Both the position numbers and the translations under genes were made by a program. From positions 46,089,001 to 46,153,000 of the forward strand of contig NC_092524.1 in NCBI RefSeq assembly GCF_037038585.1: a DNA stretch of 64,000 bases. Direction: 5' to 3'. Positions 23,401 through 40,600 of the stretch are shown here, one piece after another. The notes under the pieces are model-generated. The model was not told where the DNA came from and made no database searches. It saw only the letters and a list, made by a program, of their open reading frames with translations. Numbering within the stretch: position 1 is the first letter of the stretch; every line of letters begins with the position of its first letter. This DNA is from Patagioenas fasciata (Eukaryota > Chordata > Aves > Columbiformes > Columbidae).

Positions 23401-26400
23401 CGCCAGGAGATTGCCACTGATTTCTTCCAGGAAACACGGGGACTTCCAGTGCCTTTTCAGAAAAGGAGGGTGGTACCAGTGACCCTGTATGGACAGCATT
23501 GCTTCTCAAGGAAACAACCTGCAAGCAACCTCCTGGGGCACCTGGGCCCCATTGGACTGCCCAGAGTCATGTGGCAGTGGTTCCAGTGCTGAGAGATGCC
23601 AGCAGCAGCTAGACATGAAGACGACATTTTTTACAATGGCACGTGTTGCCCAGAGAGATGGCAGATGCCCCCTCCCTGCAAACATTCAAGGCCAGGCTGG
23701 ACATGGCTCTGAGCAACCTGATCTTGTTGAAGATGTCCCTGCTCATTGCACGGGCGTTAGAGTAGATGAGCTTTGAAGGTCCCTTCCAACCCAAACTTTT
23801 CTATGATTCTATGACCCCTCACTCCTGGCGGCTGCTTCCCGTGGTGTCAGTGTCTCCTCCCAGCCCAGGTGCGCAGGGGGATGTGTTTGCCGAGGGGGAG
23901 GCTGACAATAGGGGGAAATGGGCTGTGCTGTGCACCCCGATGGTGGTGGCTCATGGCCCCAGCTGCCCGCAGCAGGCGGAAGAGCCGGCCTTAGTCAGCC
24001 CCGGCTGCACGTGGCAGGAACTCTGCTGTTTGTTTTGGTTCCTCGGGGGAGGTCTGGCCTCCCTGGGGACCCGCGGCTGAAACCACAGGCACCTGACAGC
24101 CCAGTTCCATGCCTGGGGAGAGTGGGGTCTGTCCCCACAACACCACAACAGCTGTGGGTACAGGCGCTGGGGACAGCCCAGGTCAGACACAAGTTTTGGA
24201 AGGGCACAGGAGCGCACTAGGGCTGAGAGTGTTCAAAGCAGGAGACCCAGGCGAGGGAACAGCTTAAATCCCTGACAGGGACCACAGACCATGCCACTGA
24301 GGAGAATGTCCCTGAGACTGCCAGACCCAAGCCTTGGGAAGCCAGGGCTCTCAGGCAGGCAGTGCTCCACGAACAGGTCAGGAATGGCAGACCCAGCACT
24401 GCTTAGCTTAATGCTTTGCTTTTCAGTGCCAGCCTCATTTAACACCAAAGCTGAGCCCAAGGCAGGGGACAGTCACCTTCCCAGCAGGGCAAAGCCACAG
24501 GCAGGCAGAACAGTGATGCTGGCAGCAGATGGGAGGGTTAATGACGACCAGCCGTCTTCCAGCCCAGCTGCTGGTTGGCTGTGCCTGGTGGGGAGGTGAG
24601 AGAGAGCTCACACCACCATAAGCAGCACTTGGTGGCCAGGAACCCCCATGCAGCAAGGACCAGCCAGGCCTTAGGCATTTGGAGGAAAGCACAACACCGG
24701 AGCAGGGCAAGGCACCAGGGAGCTGAACCACAGCCCCAAGGTTACGTGGGTGCCTACAGGTAAGTGTTGCATCAGCAGCCTCCACTGGGTGTGCAGCAAT
24801 GGTGCCAAAACAGCCCCTTGCACACGAGGTGCCAAGAGTCTGTAGTAAGGAGATGCAGCTCCCGTGGCACGGCTCATCCTGCTCAGCCCGAGCTCCTCTC
24901 CTGAAGCCATGGGTGGGAGCAAAGCCACGAAACACCAGAAACCCTGCAGGGATTTCCCCCCAGCAGCTGCAGAATACTGCACTTGTGAAAGCCAGAACAG
25001 GCTGCAACCAGGACAAGACTGGTGCAGCAGCATGTGCATGACCGCCCCCCCCCCCGCCAGCAGACATGAAACACCCCAGGCCTGTACAGGGCAGGAGGGA
25101 TGGGATATGGCAGCCCTGGGAGGGACAGGAATATCCTAGCAGGAGCGGAGCAGCCCCTCTCTCCAGGAAAGAGACGGAGGTTACTTCTCCACTGGACAAC
25201 CAAGCACATTCCGCACACCTATTGTGTTTCATACCCTTTGGGAAAAGGGCAGTGAGCACTGAACAGAGAAGAGAATTGCAGAGACACAAATCGCCCACTG
25301 CTCTGCCGCTGCCCCTCACCTCCCAGCTCTCCCAGCCCAGCCAGCTGGCGGGCAGGGGCTGCCAGGCGTTTTTCTCCTCTGCCAAACTTGAACCCAATCC
25401 ACACCCAGCCCAGAGCTTCTGGCGTCTTATCATGTGGATGCAGTTCTCCTGCTTTTAGCTGTCATAATATTGACACAAAGCAAAATAATTGTGATGGCGA
25501 GACTCTGCCTGGCTCTGGAAGGCAAACAGGCGAGGAGACGGGGAGCAGCAGGCTCCGCTGTTGTGCAGGATGAGGCAGCAGCCTGGGCTACTTCCAAGCT
25601 CTGCTCCCCAGCATCCCGCTTGCTGACAAGGGGGGACATGGGATGCAGGCGGAGGGGGGATGCAGGCTCTGCAGCTTGCTCTCCCAGTCGAGAAGCGAAC
25701 GTGTGCATCGGCAGGGCTTCGTCCCGGAGGCTTTCCCAGAACGTGGGCGGAGGAGTGGCTCATCTCTCCCCTTCCCTGAAACCTGGCAGCTGCTGAATAG
25801 CTGCCATCACCCGCAGCAAACAATGAGCAAAATGAGCCCGGGGCCAGCTGCAGCACCGAGAGCAGAGGAACTGCGGGGAGCTGGCCGGTGACCAGGAAGC
25901 AGCCCAGACTGCTGGTGTCATGGACCCCTCGGTGACCACAAAGCAGCTGAGCTGCGCTTTGTCTCACCCCAAGAGCCCAGCTTCCTGCAGCAGTGTCAGG
26001 TTTGCTTGGGGGCTTCTCCAAAGCCAGCTTGGAGAGATGGGGCCCTGGCATCTCCTCCTCCCTGGCCCAGCCAGCCTGCAGCATGCCCTCTGAGCAGGAC
26101 AGAGCCACAGCCAACACCTGCATAGTGCCACCGAGATTCCTGAGCCAGTTGTGCCTTTGGTAGCACTGAGCAAAGCCTCTGCCGGGTATCAAGGCCCAGC
26201 ACACCACTAGCGATGCTGCGGCCAGCACATCCCACCCAGACCCACATCATGCTCCCTCATCCCTCACTAGGGTTTGTTTTCCTACGTGACACGCAGCAAC
26301 TTCCCACACTTCCCTCATCTCTTCCTGATCAGCCTGGCCTCTGAACTGTCTGCCTCCAGATGCCTGCAGCCTGCACGGAGATCTGGGGAACCACCATGGG

Positions 26401-29400
26401 TGAACAAGCTGATGAGTGAAGCTCCACATTCAGGGGAGGCATTTGGAGGCCAGCTTCCCAAGCCTCTCCTGGGGGCTGGGAAGGGCAAGGAAAGCCCAGC
26501 CTGGGCAGCTTTTGCAACAAGCCCTAGAAAAAAACCTCCTGCTTCCCAGCCTCGGTCTCTATTTTTAAGGCTCCAAAAAGGAAGGGGTGCAATGTCAAAC
26601 TTGGTGGCTGGATAGAACCACCTACTCATTTCCCACAGGGATCACAGACTCCATCAGTACCACAAGGGTCTGGCTATGGGCTCAGCCTGCCCGTGGGTGC
26701 TGCATTGACGTGAGGATGAGCCAGCAGCCATTTTCCAGGTAGAGAAAGGCACACGTACACATGGGCTGCTGAGCAAGGAGCTGCATCAAATCCTTCGCCA
26801 ACCTGAGGTGCTGAGTCCATCCTGTTACTCCCCAGAGCAAGCCCTGCCTGTTTCTCTGTGGCTGCCCACACAGTTACAGCAGCCACACTTTCCCGAGGAT
26901 GGCCAGTTTAGGGGACAGTTGTTATTATACCAGGGTCATCAGCAAAAAACAGCAGAACACGTGCCCTGGTACCTGCAGCGTCAGCTGTGAATTTCAAGCA
27001 TGCTAAAACTGCTGATGACTCAGGCAGTGTGTGTGTGCGCCTCCCACAGAGCTGAGCTTTCCAGCTATTCATGTACCTGCTTTTGATCATGGGCTGTTTG
27101 TGTGGGTTTTTTGTCTTCTTTCACTGGAAGCTCAAGTTTTAAATGTGCATTCAGCACTTGGTTCCATTCCTTTCACTTACAAAGTGATCTACTTTCTTAC
27201 TTTCTCCCCAGTAGCACACTGGTTTGGGGTCCCTCAGCCCTTGAGCAGATTCACTCCTACCTCCTTACAGCTGTGCCTCCACATCAGTGGCTGTGAGAGC
27301 TTCAGGCCTGAGTCGTCCCCTCTGTTTTTGTCTCAAGCCTTTGAGCATGGACTTTCCAAAGAGCAATCATGTCACACTGAAGATACCTTTTGTGCATCTT
27401 TCTCCTTAGACTGTGCTCCATGTTTCACCCACTCCCATGCACCATGTCATCCTTAACCCGGTCACTCATGCTGAGTGAGCAGCTCAGGCACCCAGCTATG
27501 ACCCTACCCTGCTTCCTCCCATGTCACCTATCCCATCTCTGCAGTCCGCACTGTGCTGACAGCCTGCCCTGCTCCTGCTGGGCTGCGGCTCCACTGGCTC
27601 TCGCCTGCTGGCTCCTTCTCCCCGCCTGAGTGCTAGCAGCTCACTTGGCTTACCCGGGTGCTGCAGACGAGTCCAATTACTAGAGTTCAGCAAACTCTGA
27701 TTCCCTTCCCTGGCATTTCATCCAGCCCACTTATCCGCCGAGAGTTCCTAATCCAAACAGCCTCCTAGCACAGGATGTTCCAGTGCTCCCAAGCTCTATC
27801 CAGCCTGTCCAGCCTTCTCCTCCCTCACATGAGCACTTGAGGGATGACATCCAGCCCCCTGAGATGCAGAATTCACTGGGTGGAGGGGACACAGTGTCTT
27901 CAGCAGCCATCCCTGATGGTACAGAGCAGGATGCCGTCCTGAGCTGGCTGTCAGCTCCCTGAGATAAGACAGATTTCAGCTCTTCTGCAGGCCCAGAGAA
28001 TGCGCTGCCTCCCTCGCCCAGCCAGCTCATCCCCTGCTCAGCTCTTTGGCCCACAGCATCAGCACCGTCTGCAGCCATGTCAGCCTCCCCGCTGCCTCAC
28101 GCACCAGCTGGCAAGCCACAGCAGCCAACTCTGCGCCAGGGGACCTGGAAGCACCTGGGAGGTGAAGGGAAGGAGGGTGTTCTGTGCAGCTGGCAGTTGC
28201 CTGTGGCCACAGCAGGAGAGAGGGTCCCAGCAGCTGTAGCCCACCAGGTGAATCTCCTTCCAGCTGTCCAGGGATGCACACACATACCCCTCACAATGCC
28301 TTGGCCACAGTAGCTAGCACAGCCTACAAGGCAATGGGATTTTAGCTGAGTACACCAGGACACCAACATGTGGCCCCCAGCTGCCTTCCCCACTTGCCCC
28401 ACACTCCCTGCCCTCCCCTCACTGCCACTCTCACTGCTTCCTTCTTTTCCCTCCTCCTCTGAGCAGCCAGAGCCCAGGGTTTGTCTCAGCTCTCCAGAGA
28501 GCTGCAGGTTCAGCTCAGCTACACGGGGCTAACAGCTCCCAAAATCCCCATTCATGAAATACAAGGCAGCAGACCAGGCACAGGACTCTGCCCCCAGGGG
28601 ACATGGGACTGCTGGCCGTCTTCGGGCAGCTGCAGCAGCAGTGCCCAGTGGAAAGCGCTGTAGGGAACAGGGTAGGAACAACGTGAGCAGGGAAAACCTC
28701 TGCAGCCTGGCAAGAGGCTGAGAAGAAACTGCCCTGCAATAGTTATTGGGACTAGAGCAGGGAATGTAAACAGCCCGGCATCCACAAGGAGGTCGTAACC
28801 TCAGAGTCCGTTTTTCCTTCCTCTTCTCCTCCTGCCTAATCTCCAAGAGCTGCTCTGCTTACTAGCAATATAAATAAACAAACAAAGGAAAGCTTCGAAG
28901 CAATGGTTATTTTTTTTTGGCCAATTCACTGCATGCCCCAGTCCCGGGATGCACGCGTGGGAGCGGCCTCTGCACGCCATGGCAGCTCGCACACAGCAAC
29001 ATGCAGGGACTCCCAGAGGCAGGAAGCCAATGGGTGCGCACAGCCCTCCCCCAACTTGCCTGCAGCATAGCTTCATGGAGGGGCTAAAGGGAGAACTGTG
29101 TTATTCTGCACAAATGCAGAGCCGGGCAGGCCTTGCTCCAGGGAGACTCCCAAAGTTGGGGAGACAGAAAGAGAAGGCAACAGGGAACAAGTATGTGCCT
29201 GGTCAGCACAGTGGGGTGCAGCACAGCTGAGCCTACAGCAGGGCAAACCCTGTTACCCTCTACTGACTCTCTCCAGGGGCAAAGGATGTGACAAGCTCAT
29301 TAAGAAGGGAAACTCTAACTTCCAGCCAGGGCAGCAGCACCCCCAAGCACATCCAAGCAAACCCAGACACATGGCCTTTCACCAGGCTTTCAAGGGATGT

Positions 29401-29990
29401 GGTGAGCTTCCTTCCCCAGACTGGCAGGCACTCTGTTTTCAGGCACATGTGGGCACTTGGGGAAGCAGCAGCAGGAGAGAGGTGTGGAAGGACTCTTGGC
29501 CCAGCCCAGGTACTGGGTGACAAACCACCTGTGATACATCCTCAAGACCCTGCGTGCCAGCTGTTGGTATCTTGCTGGGGACTCAGCAGTCCTGGACGGC
29601 AGCTGGCTGTAGAGAACCAGACAAGCACAAAAATGATGCAATGAGCACCTTGGGCCCTACAGGCCACTGCAGGAAGCACCCGCCAAATGCTGTCAGCATA
29701 AACCTGTTTGCTTTGATTTCCTAATCTAAAACAACAGGACACAGAACAGAGCCACAGAGTAAAGTAACACCACAAGTTATGCCACTGTTCCTGCCTGGCC
29801 CCTGGACACAGAGCTCCAGGAACCAGACACAAAGGAGCTACATTCCTGCCTTATCCAGGGCTCGTTCTGGCTCTGCCAGCAAGAACTGGACTGCCAGGAA
29901 CTGCGCCTTTCCCACCCCATTTGCTTTGGCTCTTTGTGCCTGTAACACCGCACGGTCCAAAGTAAATCCCTGCACATGGGCTCTCCCTGC
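20421..29990. other. Gene-free spacer between PGF and EIF2B2
   Basis: About 9.5 kb with no exon I can support. The long minus-strand open frames at 24435-25433 and 25455-26228 have biased, low-information composition and no recognisable domain or splice partners. It contains one CR1 fragment (23595-23814) and an 11-bp C run at 25045-25055. In a spacer between two diverging promoters, regulatory elements are likely but not identifiable by eye. Confidence 0.5.
23595..23814 (+). mobile_element. CR1 LINE 3' fragment
   Basis: About 220 bp in sense orientation. It includes the typical CR1 3' UTR stretch (attcaaggccaggctggaca), then TTTGAAGGTCCCTTCCAACC and the octamer tail TTCTATGATTCTATGA ending at 23814. 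It is 5'-truncated, as most bird CR1 copies are. Confidence 0.88.
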
Positions 29991-29999
29991 GGCTCGGTA

Positions 30000-30485
30000 C
30001 AGACTCGACTCCCTCCCTCTGGCCCTTCCCGACGCCGCCCGCTCCGTTCGCCTCCAGAGTGGCGGCAACGGCGACTCGGCTGCTCCACGCGTGGCGGTCC
30101 GCCCAGCACACACCCCCGAGCGGTGCCTCAAGGGCACTTCCCCGAGCGGACTGCCCGCGCCTCCCGGTTCCCACGCCTCGGTGCCCCGGCAGCCAGCCCC
30201 AGGCACCGCCGCCCGCCGGGACCTCCGGCCGAGCCCGCCGCCGTCTCACAAGCCCGCGAGCGGGGTCACGGGTCACCGCCTGTCTCTCTCCCGGGTTAGG
30301 AGAGAGTCGCACCCTCCACCCCCGTGAGCCGCAGCCCACCCGCCGGTCGCACTTCTCATTGGTTGCGCCGCTGCCGGGGGGTGGGAACACTATGGCAGCC
30401 TTCGCCAATGGAAAGGCGGGACGGCGGAAGTGGGAGTGGCGCACGCACCCGCGAAGCCCCGCGGGCCCGGAGCGCAGCCGCCGCC
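30000..30485 (+). promoter_or_regulatory. EIF2B2: CpG-island promoter and 5' UTR of EIF2B2
   Basis: GC- and CpG-rich sequence leading into the EIF2B2 ATG and continuing into the first intron. An inverted CCAAT box (ATTGG) lies at 30358-30362, a direct CCAAT box at 30405-30409, and an ETS-type site (GGCGGAAGTG) at 30423-30432, about 55 nt before the ATG. No TATA box. This fits a housekeeping promoter. The ATG at 30486 sits in a strong context (GCCGCCATGC). Confidence 0.7.
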
Positions 30486-35957
<5,472 letters not shown>

Positions 35958-36216
35958 TGCCATGAAGCACGTCACTCTCCAGACTTTTCTTTCTCTATAG
36001 AAAGATGAAACAGCTAATTAAAGTATACGTTGCAAAGATGGGTTGCTGTGGGGAACTGGCTCAGCAGAATGTCTCTCCCACCCAAAACCAACCGAAGGCA
36101 GAGCTCTTGTATGGGTATTGATCACTGTGCTGTGTTATGTGGAGCTGCTCACCCACTTTGATTTTGAAACAGCAAGGATTCTGGAAGAGCTAAGCTGTTA
36201 CTTCAAGGTGTGCTGC

Positions 36217-36222
36217 AATAAA
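36217..36222 (+). terminator. EIF2B2: Poly(A) signal AATAAA, EIF2B2
   Basis: Canonical AATAAA about 260 nt past the EIF2B2 stop, followed by the GT-rich stretch GGCTGTTTACAGTG. An ATTAAA variant lies earlier, near 36016. The hexamer here is the best candidate for the main transcript end. Confidence 0.7.
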
Positions 36223-36268
36223 GGCTGTTTACAGTGATCTCACTGTTAAGCACATTTTCCATATACAG

Positions 36269-36274
36269 TTTATT
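36269..36274 (-). terminator. MLH3: Distal poly(A) signal candidate, MLH3
   Basis: Minus-strand AATAAA (within GAATTAAATAAACTG), about 1.38 kb past the MLH3 stop. If used, MLH3 RNA would end within a few bases of the EIF2B2 cleavage site on the other strand. Other minus-strand hexamers are at 37266-37271 and 37647-37652. Confidence 0.4.
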
Positions 36275-37265
36275 TAATTCTTTAACTAGCAGGAGTTTAA
36301 CCAGTGTAGGGAGGTGCGTGCACCTATGATGCAGTAGCAGGCTTTAAGGTGTGCTTTCCTATATGAACATGAGAGAAAGACATTTGCAACTGTCTTCAAA
36401 ATGGATTTTTTTGGTACGTTCTTACAATTTTTGGCAAATTACTGAAATACAAACAAGCTTTCTGTACAGTGCTGGAACGGAAATTCCATTCTGGATGAAA
36501 GGCAGACCTTCAGAAGTCCCATCAGCTAGCTTGTCCACATCCCTGTAAGAAAGCAGAGCTCAAGTTCTTGCTTCACTTAATGTAGTCTGAGGGTATTTCC
36601 TCTCTTATACTACTTGCATGACTTCGATTAGTCTGCTTAGGTGGACATCGTGTCTCATTTGCAAAGTCCTTCATTTGTGTGAGGGGCAGCATGGAATGTC
36701 TTAGAAATATGAGGCTCTTGCAGTTCAGTCAGATCATTTTTCCTTAGTCCCTTTTGCCAATGTATGGCAACACACTACGCCACGGTTAAGGCACCAAATG
36801 AGAGTAGTTTCCACTGCTTGTTTTGCTTTTGATTCAGCAGATATTAATTTCTAGCTGATTGGTTTTGAGTTGGATGTCTGTGATTAAATGATTGTTGTTT
36901 GGTTTGGTTTTTTTTTTTTTTTACTCTTCTGAAATAAACTCGACTCCTTTATCTTAGGCTGAGATACAAAATAGAACTGGAACCTGTAAAAAAGTCTGCC
37001 TGTTGTAAAAAATGCTTTGGGTTACTTAGTTATTTCTCTGGGGTTAAGTTTTCGTACCCTGAAAATATGGGGCTGTGCTAGGATTTGAAAATCTCACTCA
37101 AGCATGCAAACTGCAGGGAGCTGGAGAAAACTGATGGGCATGTCATTCATTACATAGTTAAATAAAAAGCATGGGTTTTTATGCTAAGTTGGCGTATGTA
37201 TACATTATGAAGCTGGTCAGTCCTCATTCCAACTACTACCATAAGCTCAAAGAAAGAGTTTAGTG

Positions 37266-37271
37266 TTTATT
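37266..37271 (-). terminator. MLH3: Proximal poly(A) signal candidate, MLH3
   Basis: Minus-strand AATAAA, about 380 nt past the MLH3 stop codon. It would give a short 3' UTR. The choice between this and the distal site cannot be made from sequence. Confidence 0.4.
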
Positions 37272-37646
37272 AATAAATACATCCCCATTTTTAACGCACT
37301 ATACAATACATTAGACTCCTCTCTATTATGCAGTATCATGCTGTGCTTGCAGAGAAAAAGTCGTTTGGTAACTGCAATTTCTTGCCTCTGACAGTCAAGC
37401 ACCGGCTTAAATCCCAGGCTCACAGTATCATTCCTTAATGTTGAAGATGCTTCTCCAGGCTACAAGGTGAGGTCCTGCTGCCATGTTCTTCTGGCTGGAC
37501 TCTGCTCCTTGGGTCAATACTTGGAGCAGAACTTCAGTGACCACACTGGCTCAGAAACTTGGCTCCACACAAAGTATTGTTGTCTAACAACAGGGGGACT
37601 TGCATCGTACCAACACGTCCAGTGGTTGCAGCTTACAATCTTGTTT

Positions 37647-37652
37647 TTTATT
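37647..37652 (-). terminator. MLH3: AATAAA hexamer overlapping the MLH3 stop codon
   Basis: The last two bases of the TAA stop (37653-37651) form the start of AATAAA on the minus strand. If used it would leave almost no 3' UTR; it may be incidental. Confidence 0.3.
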
Positions 37653-40600
37653 AGGGTCTTTTTTTTCCGAATAGGTGCCATGCTCGTGCCATCTTCCGCA
37701 GTCTAGCCAAATTAGGTTTAGGCTGGAGGGAGAAAAATTAAGAAGCACTAAATGTTAACAAAGTAAACGAACTTCAATGCCTCCATACTATTTGCCCTAA
37801 TACAGTCATTCCCAAGTTTTTAAATATCTAATTCCAAGTCCAGCCTGACTTTCAACAGAATCCAATTTCATAATTCAATATAGTAATAGCAAAAAGGAAG
37901 GAGTAATGATTTTTTTAAAAATTTAAATCTTGCTCTTTCTTTGCCTTTTTTTCCCCATTTTAAAGCATCTTAAACTTTGGGGAAGAACATATTTTTTTAA
38001 TTAGCTTATTTGCCACTAGTAGAATATCAGAATTTACACGTTTTACAAGTTTTACACTTAAAACCTGCAAACAATTTAAATATATGCTTAACTTTAAGGA
38101 CTAGTGGACCCCATTCAAGTCAATGTGACCATTCAAATGAAATATGGTTAAGACCCTAAATTGTTTTCAGGATAGATGTTTAGTGTTCTAAAGTTTTATT
38201 TTATTGGTAACAGCTATGTAAAATTCAAGTAAGATAAGTAGTGATGGTTTCAATCTGGTCAATTCCAGTTCTAGCACACATGTACGTGACATGCCTCTGA
38301 TAATCCAGAGTGTTGATTATCCGAGGTATATCTGTGTCCCACACAGTACCTGCTTTTCCTGCTGTAGATGGTCTATGTCTGCAAGAGGCATCATGGAAGG
38401 TCTTCCATGAGCACACTGGAAGGGCAGCTGGCAAGATGACAAAGCTTTTATAAGCCTGCAGCTCTCCTCCAAAGTCAAGTGTTCATTAAACTTAACAGCT
38501 CCTGAAAGAAAGATACAAATTCTTGCACATGGTGCCAAAGCAATTCAAACCACCTGGCAGACTTCCCTGCACGGCTGTGGTTTTCACAGAAAACAGGGCA
38601 GCTCCTGAAGACTAGCTGTGAGGCTGCGAGGACAGCCCAAAGGCTGCAGGATGGCAGACTTAGGGCTTGGCTCAATTAACCAGCCTGCTGCATAATGATC
38701 AGCTTTCCATGGCCTAAGCTTTCACCTAACCCAAGTCTGATGGATGGTAAGATAATAGGGTTTTGGCTTTTCAGATGATGTTGCAAGAGACAAACGGGCT
38801 GCCTTTTTTTTGTGTGTGTGAGTGATGGCTGAAGACACAACTAGCTCACAAATCAAAACGTATTAAACCAAGGTGATAGATAATATCAGTTCCATAGACT
38901 TTATCAGTTCTGTGTGCCTGCCACTGACAGACATCAGTCCCAAGACCAAATGCCAGCTCTGCCACTAAGTCCTTTCTCACAAGTGAGCGCTTAATGGCAT
39001 CCAGAGGAAACTCAAGCAGAACATTAAAAAGTAATTTCAAAGGCATTTGCAATCTTTAGCTTTCACAGATGCACAAGACCATCTGCAATCTGCCTTTCAG
39101 CCATGGGACTTTTATAGGTCTAAAAAAAATTACATATTGCCTGGTGTTTGTAGAGTACAGTGAAACTCTATGACAATAGATGCTTTTGGTTCATGTTTAC
39201 CCTTTCAGCATGATCTTGTTAATACTGTATATGGCACAGGAACTGCCACAATAGGCTAGAGCTGCCTATTCACCTGTAAGGTCTACTCATTTCCAGGTGC
39301 TGGAAAGCCACAGTCCCTTGGAAAACGTAAATTCCTACTGCACTCCTTCCAAAAATACTTAGAAGGTCACAGGCATACTTAAACTAGCACTTTTGATACT
39401 TACGTGAAGACTAGGTCTTCTTTTCTGCTTGCTTTCAAGCAGATTCCAGCACCTCCCCTGCCCCTCCACAGAAGCGGTTATTTAAATGGTTCAGAGCTCA
39501 CACAGGTGAATGTATCTCAGAACTGTGTTCTGTGATTCATGTGAGGGTTGGACAGTACATTAGGCCCAAACATGAATAAATCAGCGCAGTATTGCATGAC
39601 CCTCATAGCGCTGCCTGTGAAAAGACCATTTTCTCCTCATCCCTATGAAACACACAGTCTATAATCCTGGAATTCGGGCACATTCTGAAACCACTGCCTC
39701 AGGGAGGATGTTGTGTAGAGACAGAGAGGTTAAAAAAAAAATAAAAAACAAAAAATGAAAGAAAAGTGCAGTTTCCCTACCATGACAGGCCTGGGAAGCA
39801 AACATCTTCAGAAATGTCAAAGGCAGTGTCCCTCGTGCTCCTGCTCCTGTGGTCTGCACTAGCTAAAAGCAATAAGGAAACACCATCTTACTTTCCATTT
39901 AGTATGAGAAGCAGGAAGAACTGTAACACAAAGGAAACTAAAAATAAGGAAAAGCTAGTGGACTATCTAGTTCACCTCTCTCTTTTGAGGCTTAACACAC
40001 TGCCTTTGGTACATGCAATAAGCTTTGCGTTTATTATAGTCAACTTTAGAAGCAGAGAGCAACTCACCTCAACTTGTTCTTGAATAAGCTCCTGCAAAGA
40101 CATAAGTAATACCATCAGTTGCTGTTTCTCCATTTCAGCCCATACCCTGCTCCACACCTGTGTACAATTTATTGTGTAACTGCCGGAACCATGAAAAATG
40201 ATTCTGTTGCAAGTACACTGACCACAGTGTAAAAGGTCTAGATGCAGGTCCTGGCTTCTCAGAAGTATCTTATCAGACTTTACATTAATCACATGGTTCG
40301 CCTCTGCATCGGTTTCCTATCTGTAGAATGGGTATAATGGAACTCTTACATCTGGGAGTGCAATGACTGCACGTTATCTTTGAACAGCTAACTTTTCTTC
40401 TTTGGATAATAGCCATGTGGGTTTCATTTCTGATGTTTAAAATGCAATAAATTCATAATAAATCATGAGTAGGTGTTACCAGTCCTAATTAAAATAAAAA
40501 GGACTGCAGAATAGATCTGCCAAAATGCTCATGAGATCTTCAGGCATCAGCTGAGAACGAGTGCTCATGAGGCACAGATCTCCACCATTTTTATTGCTCT

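Noticed and set aside
24435-26228. Two long minus-strand open frames (332 and 257 codons)
   Set aside because: Composition is Trp/Cys/Ser/Gly-rich as in chance frames of GC-rich DNA; no domain, signal peptide or splice structure.
36900-36925. Long T run, possible retroposon tail
   Set aside because: No recognisable body or target-site duplication next to it; treated as a simple tract.
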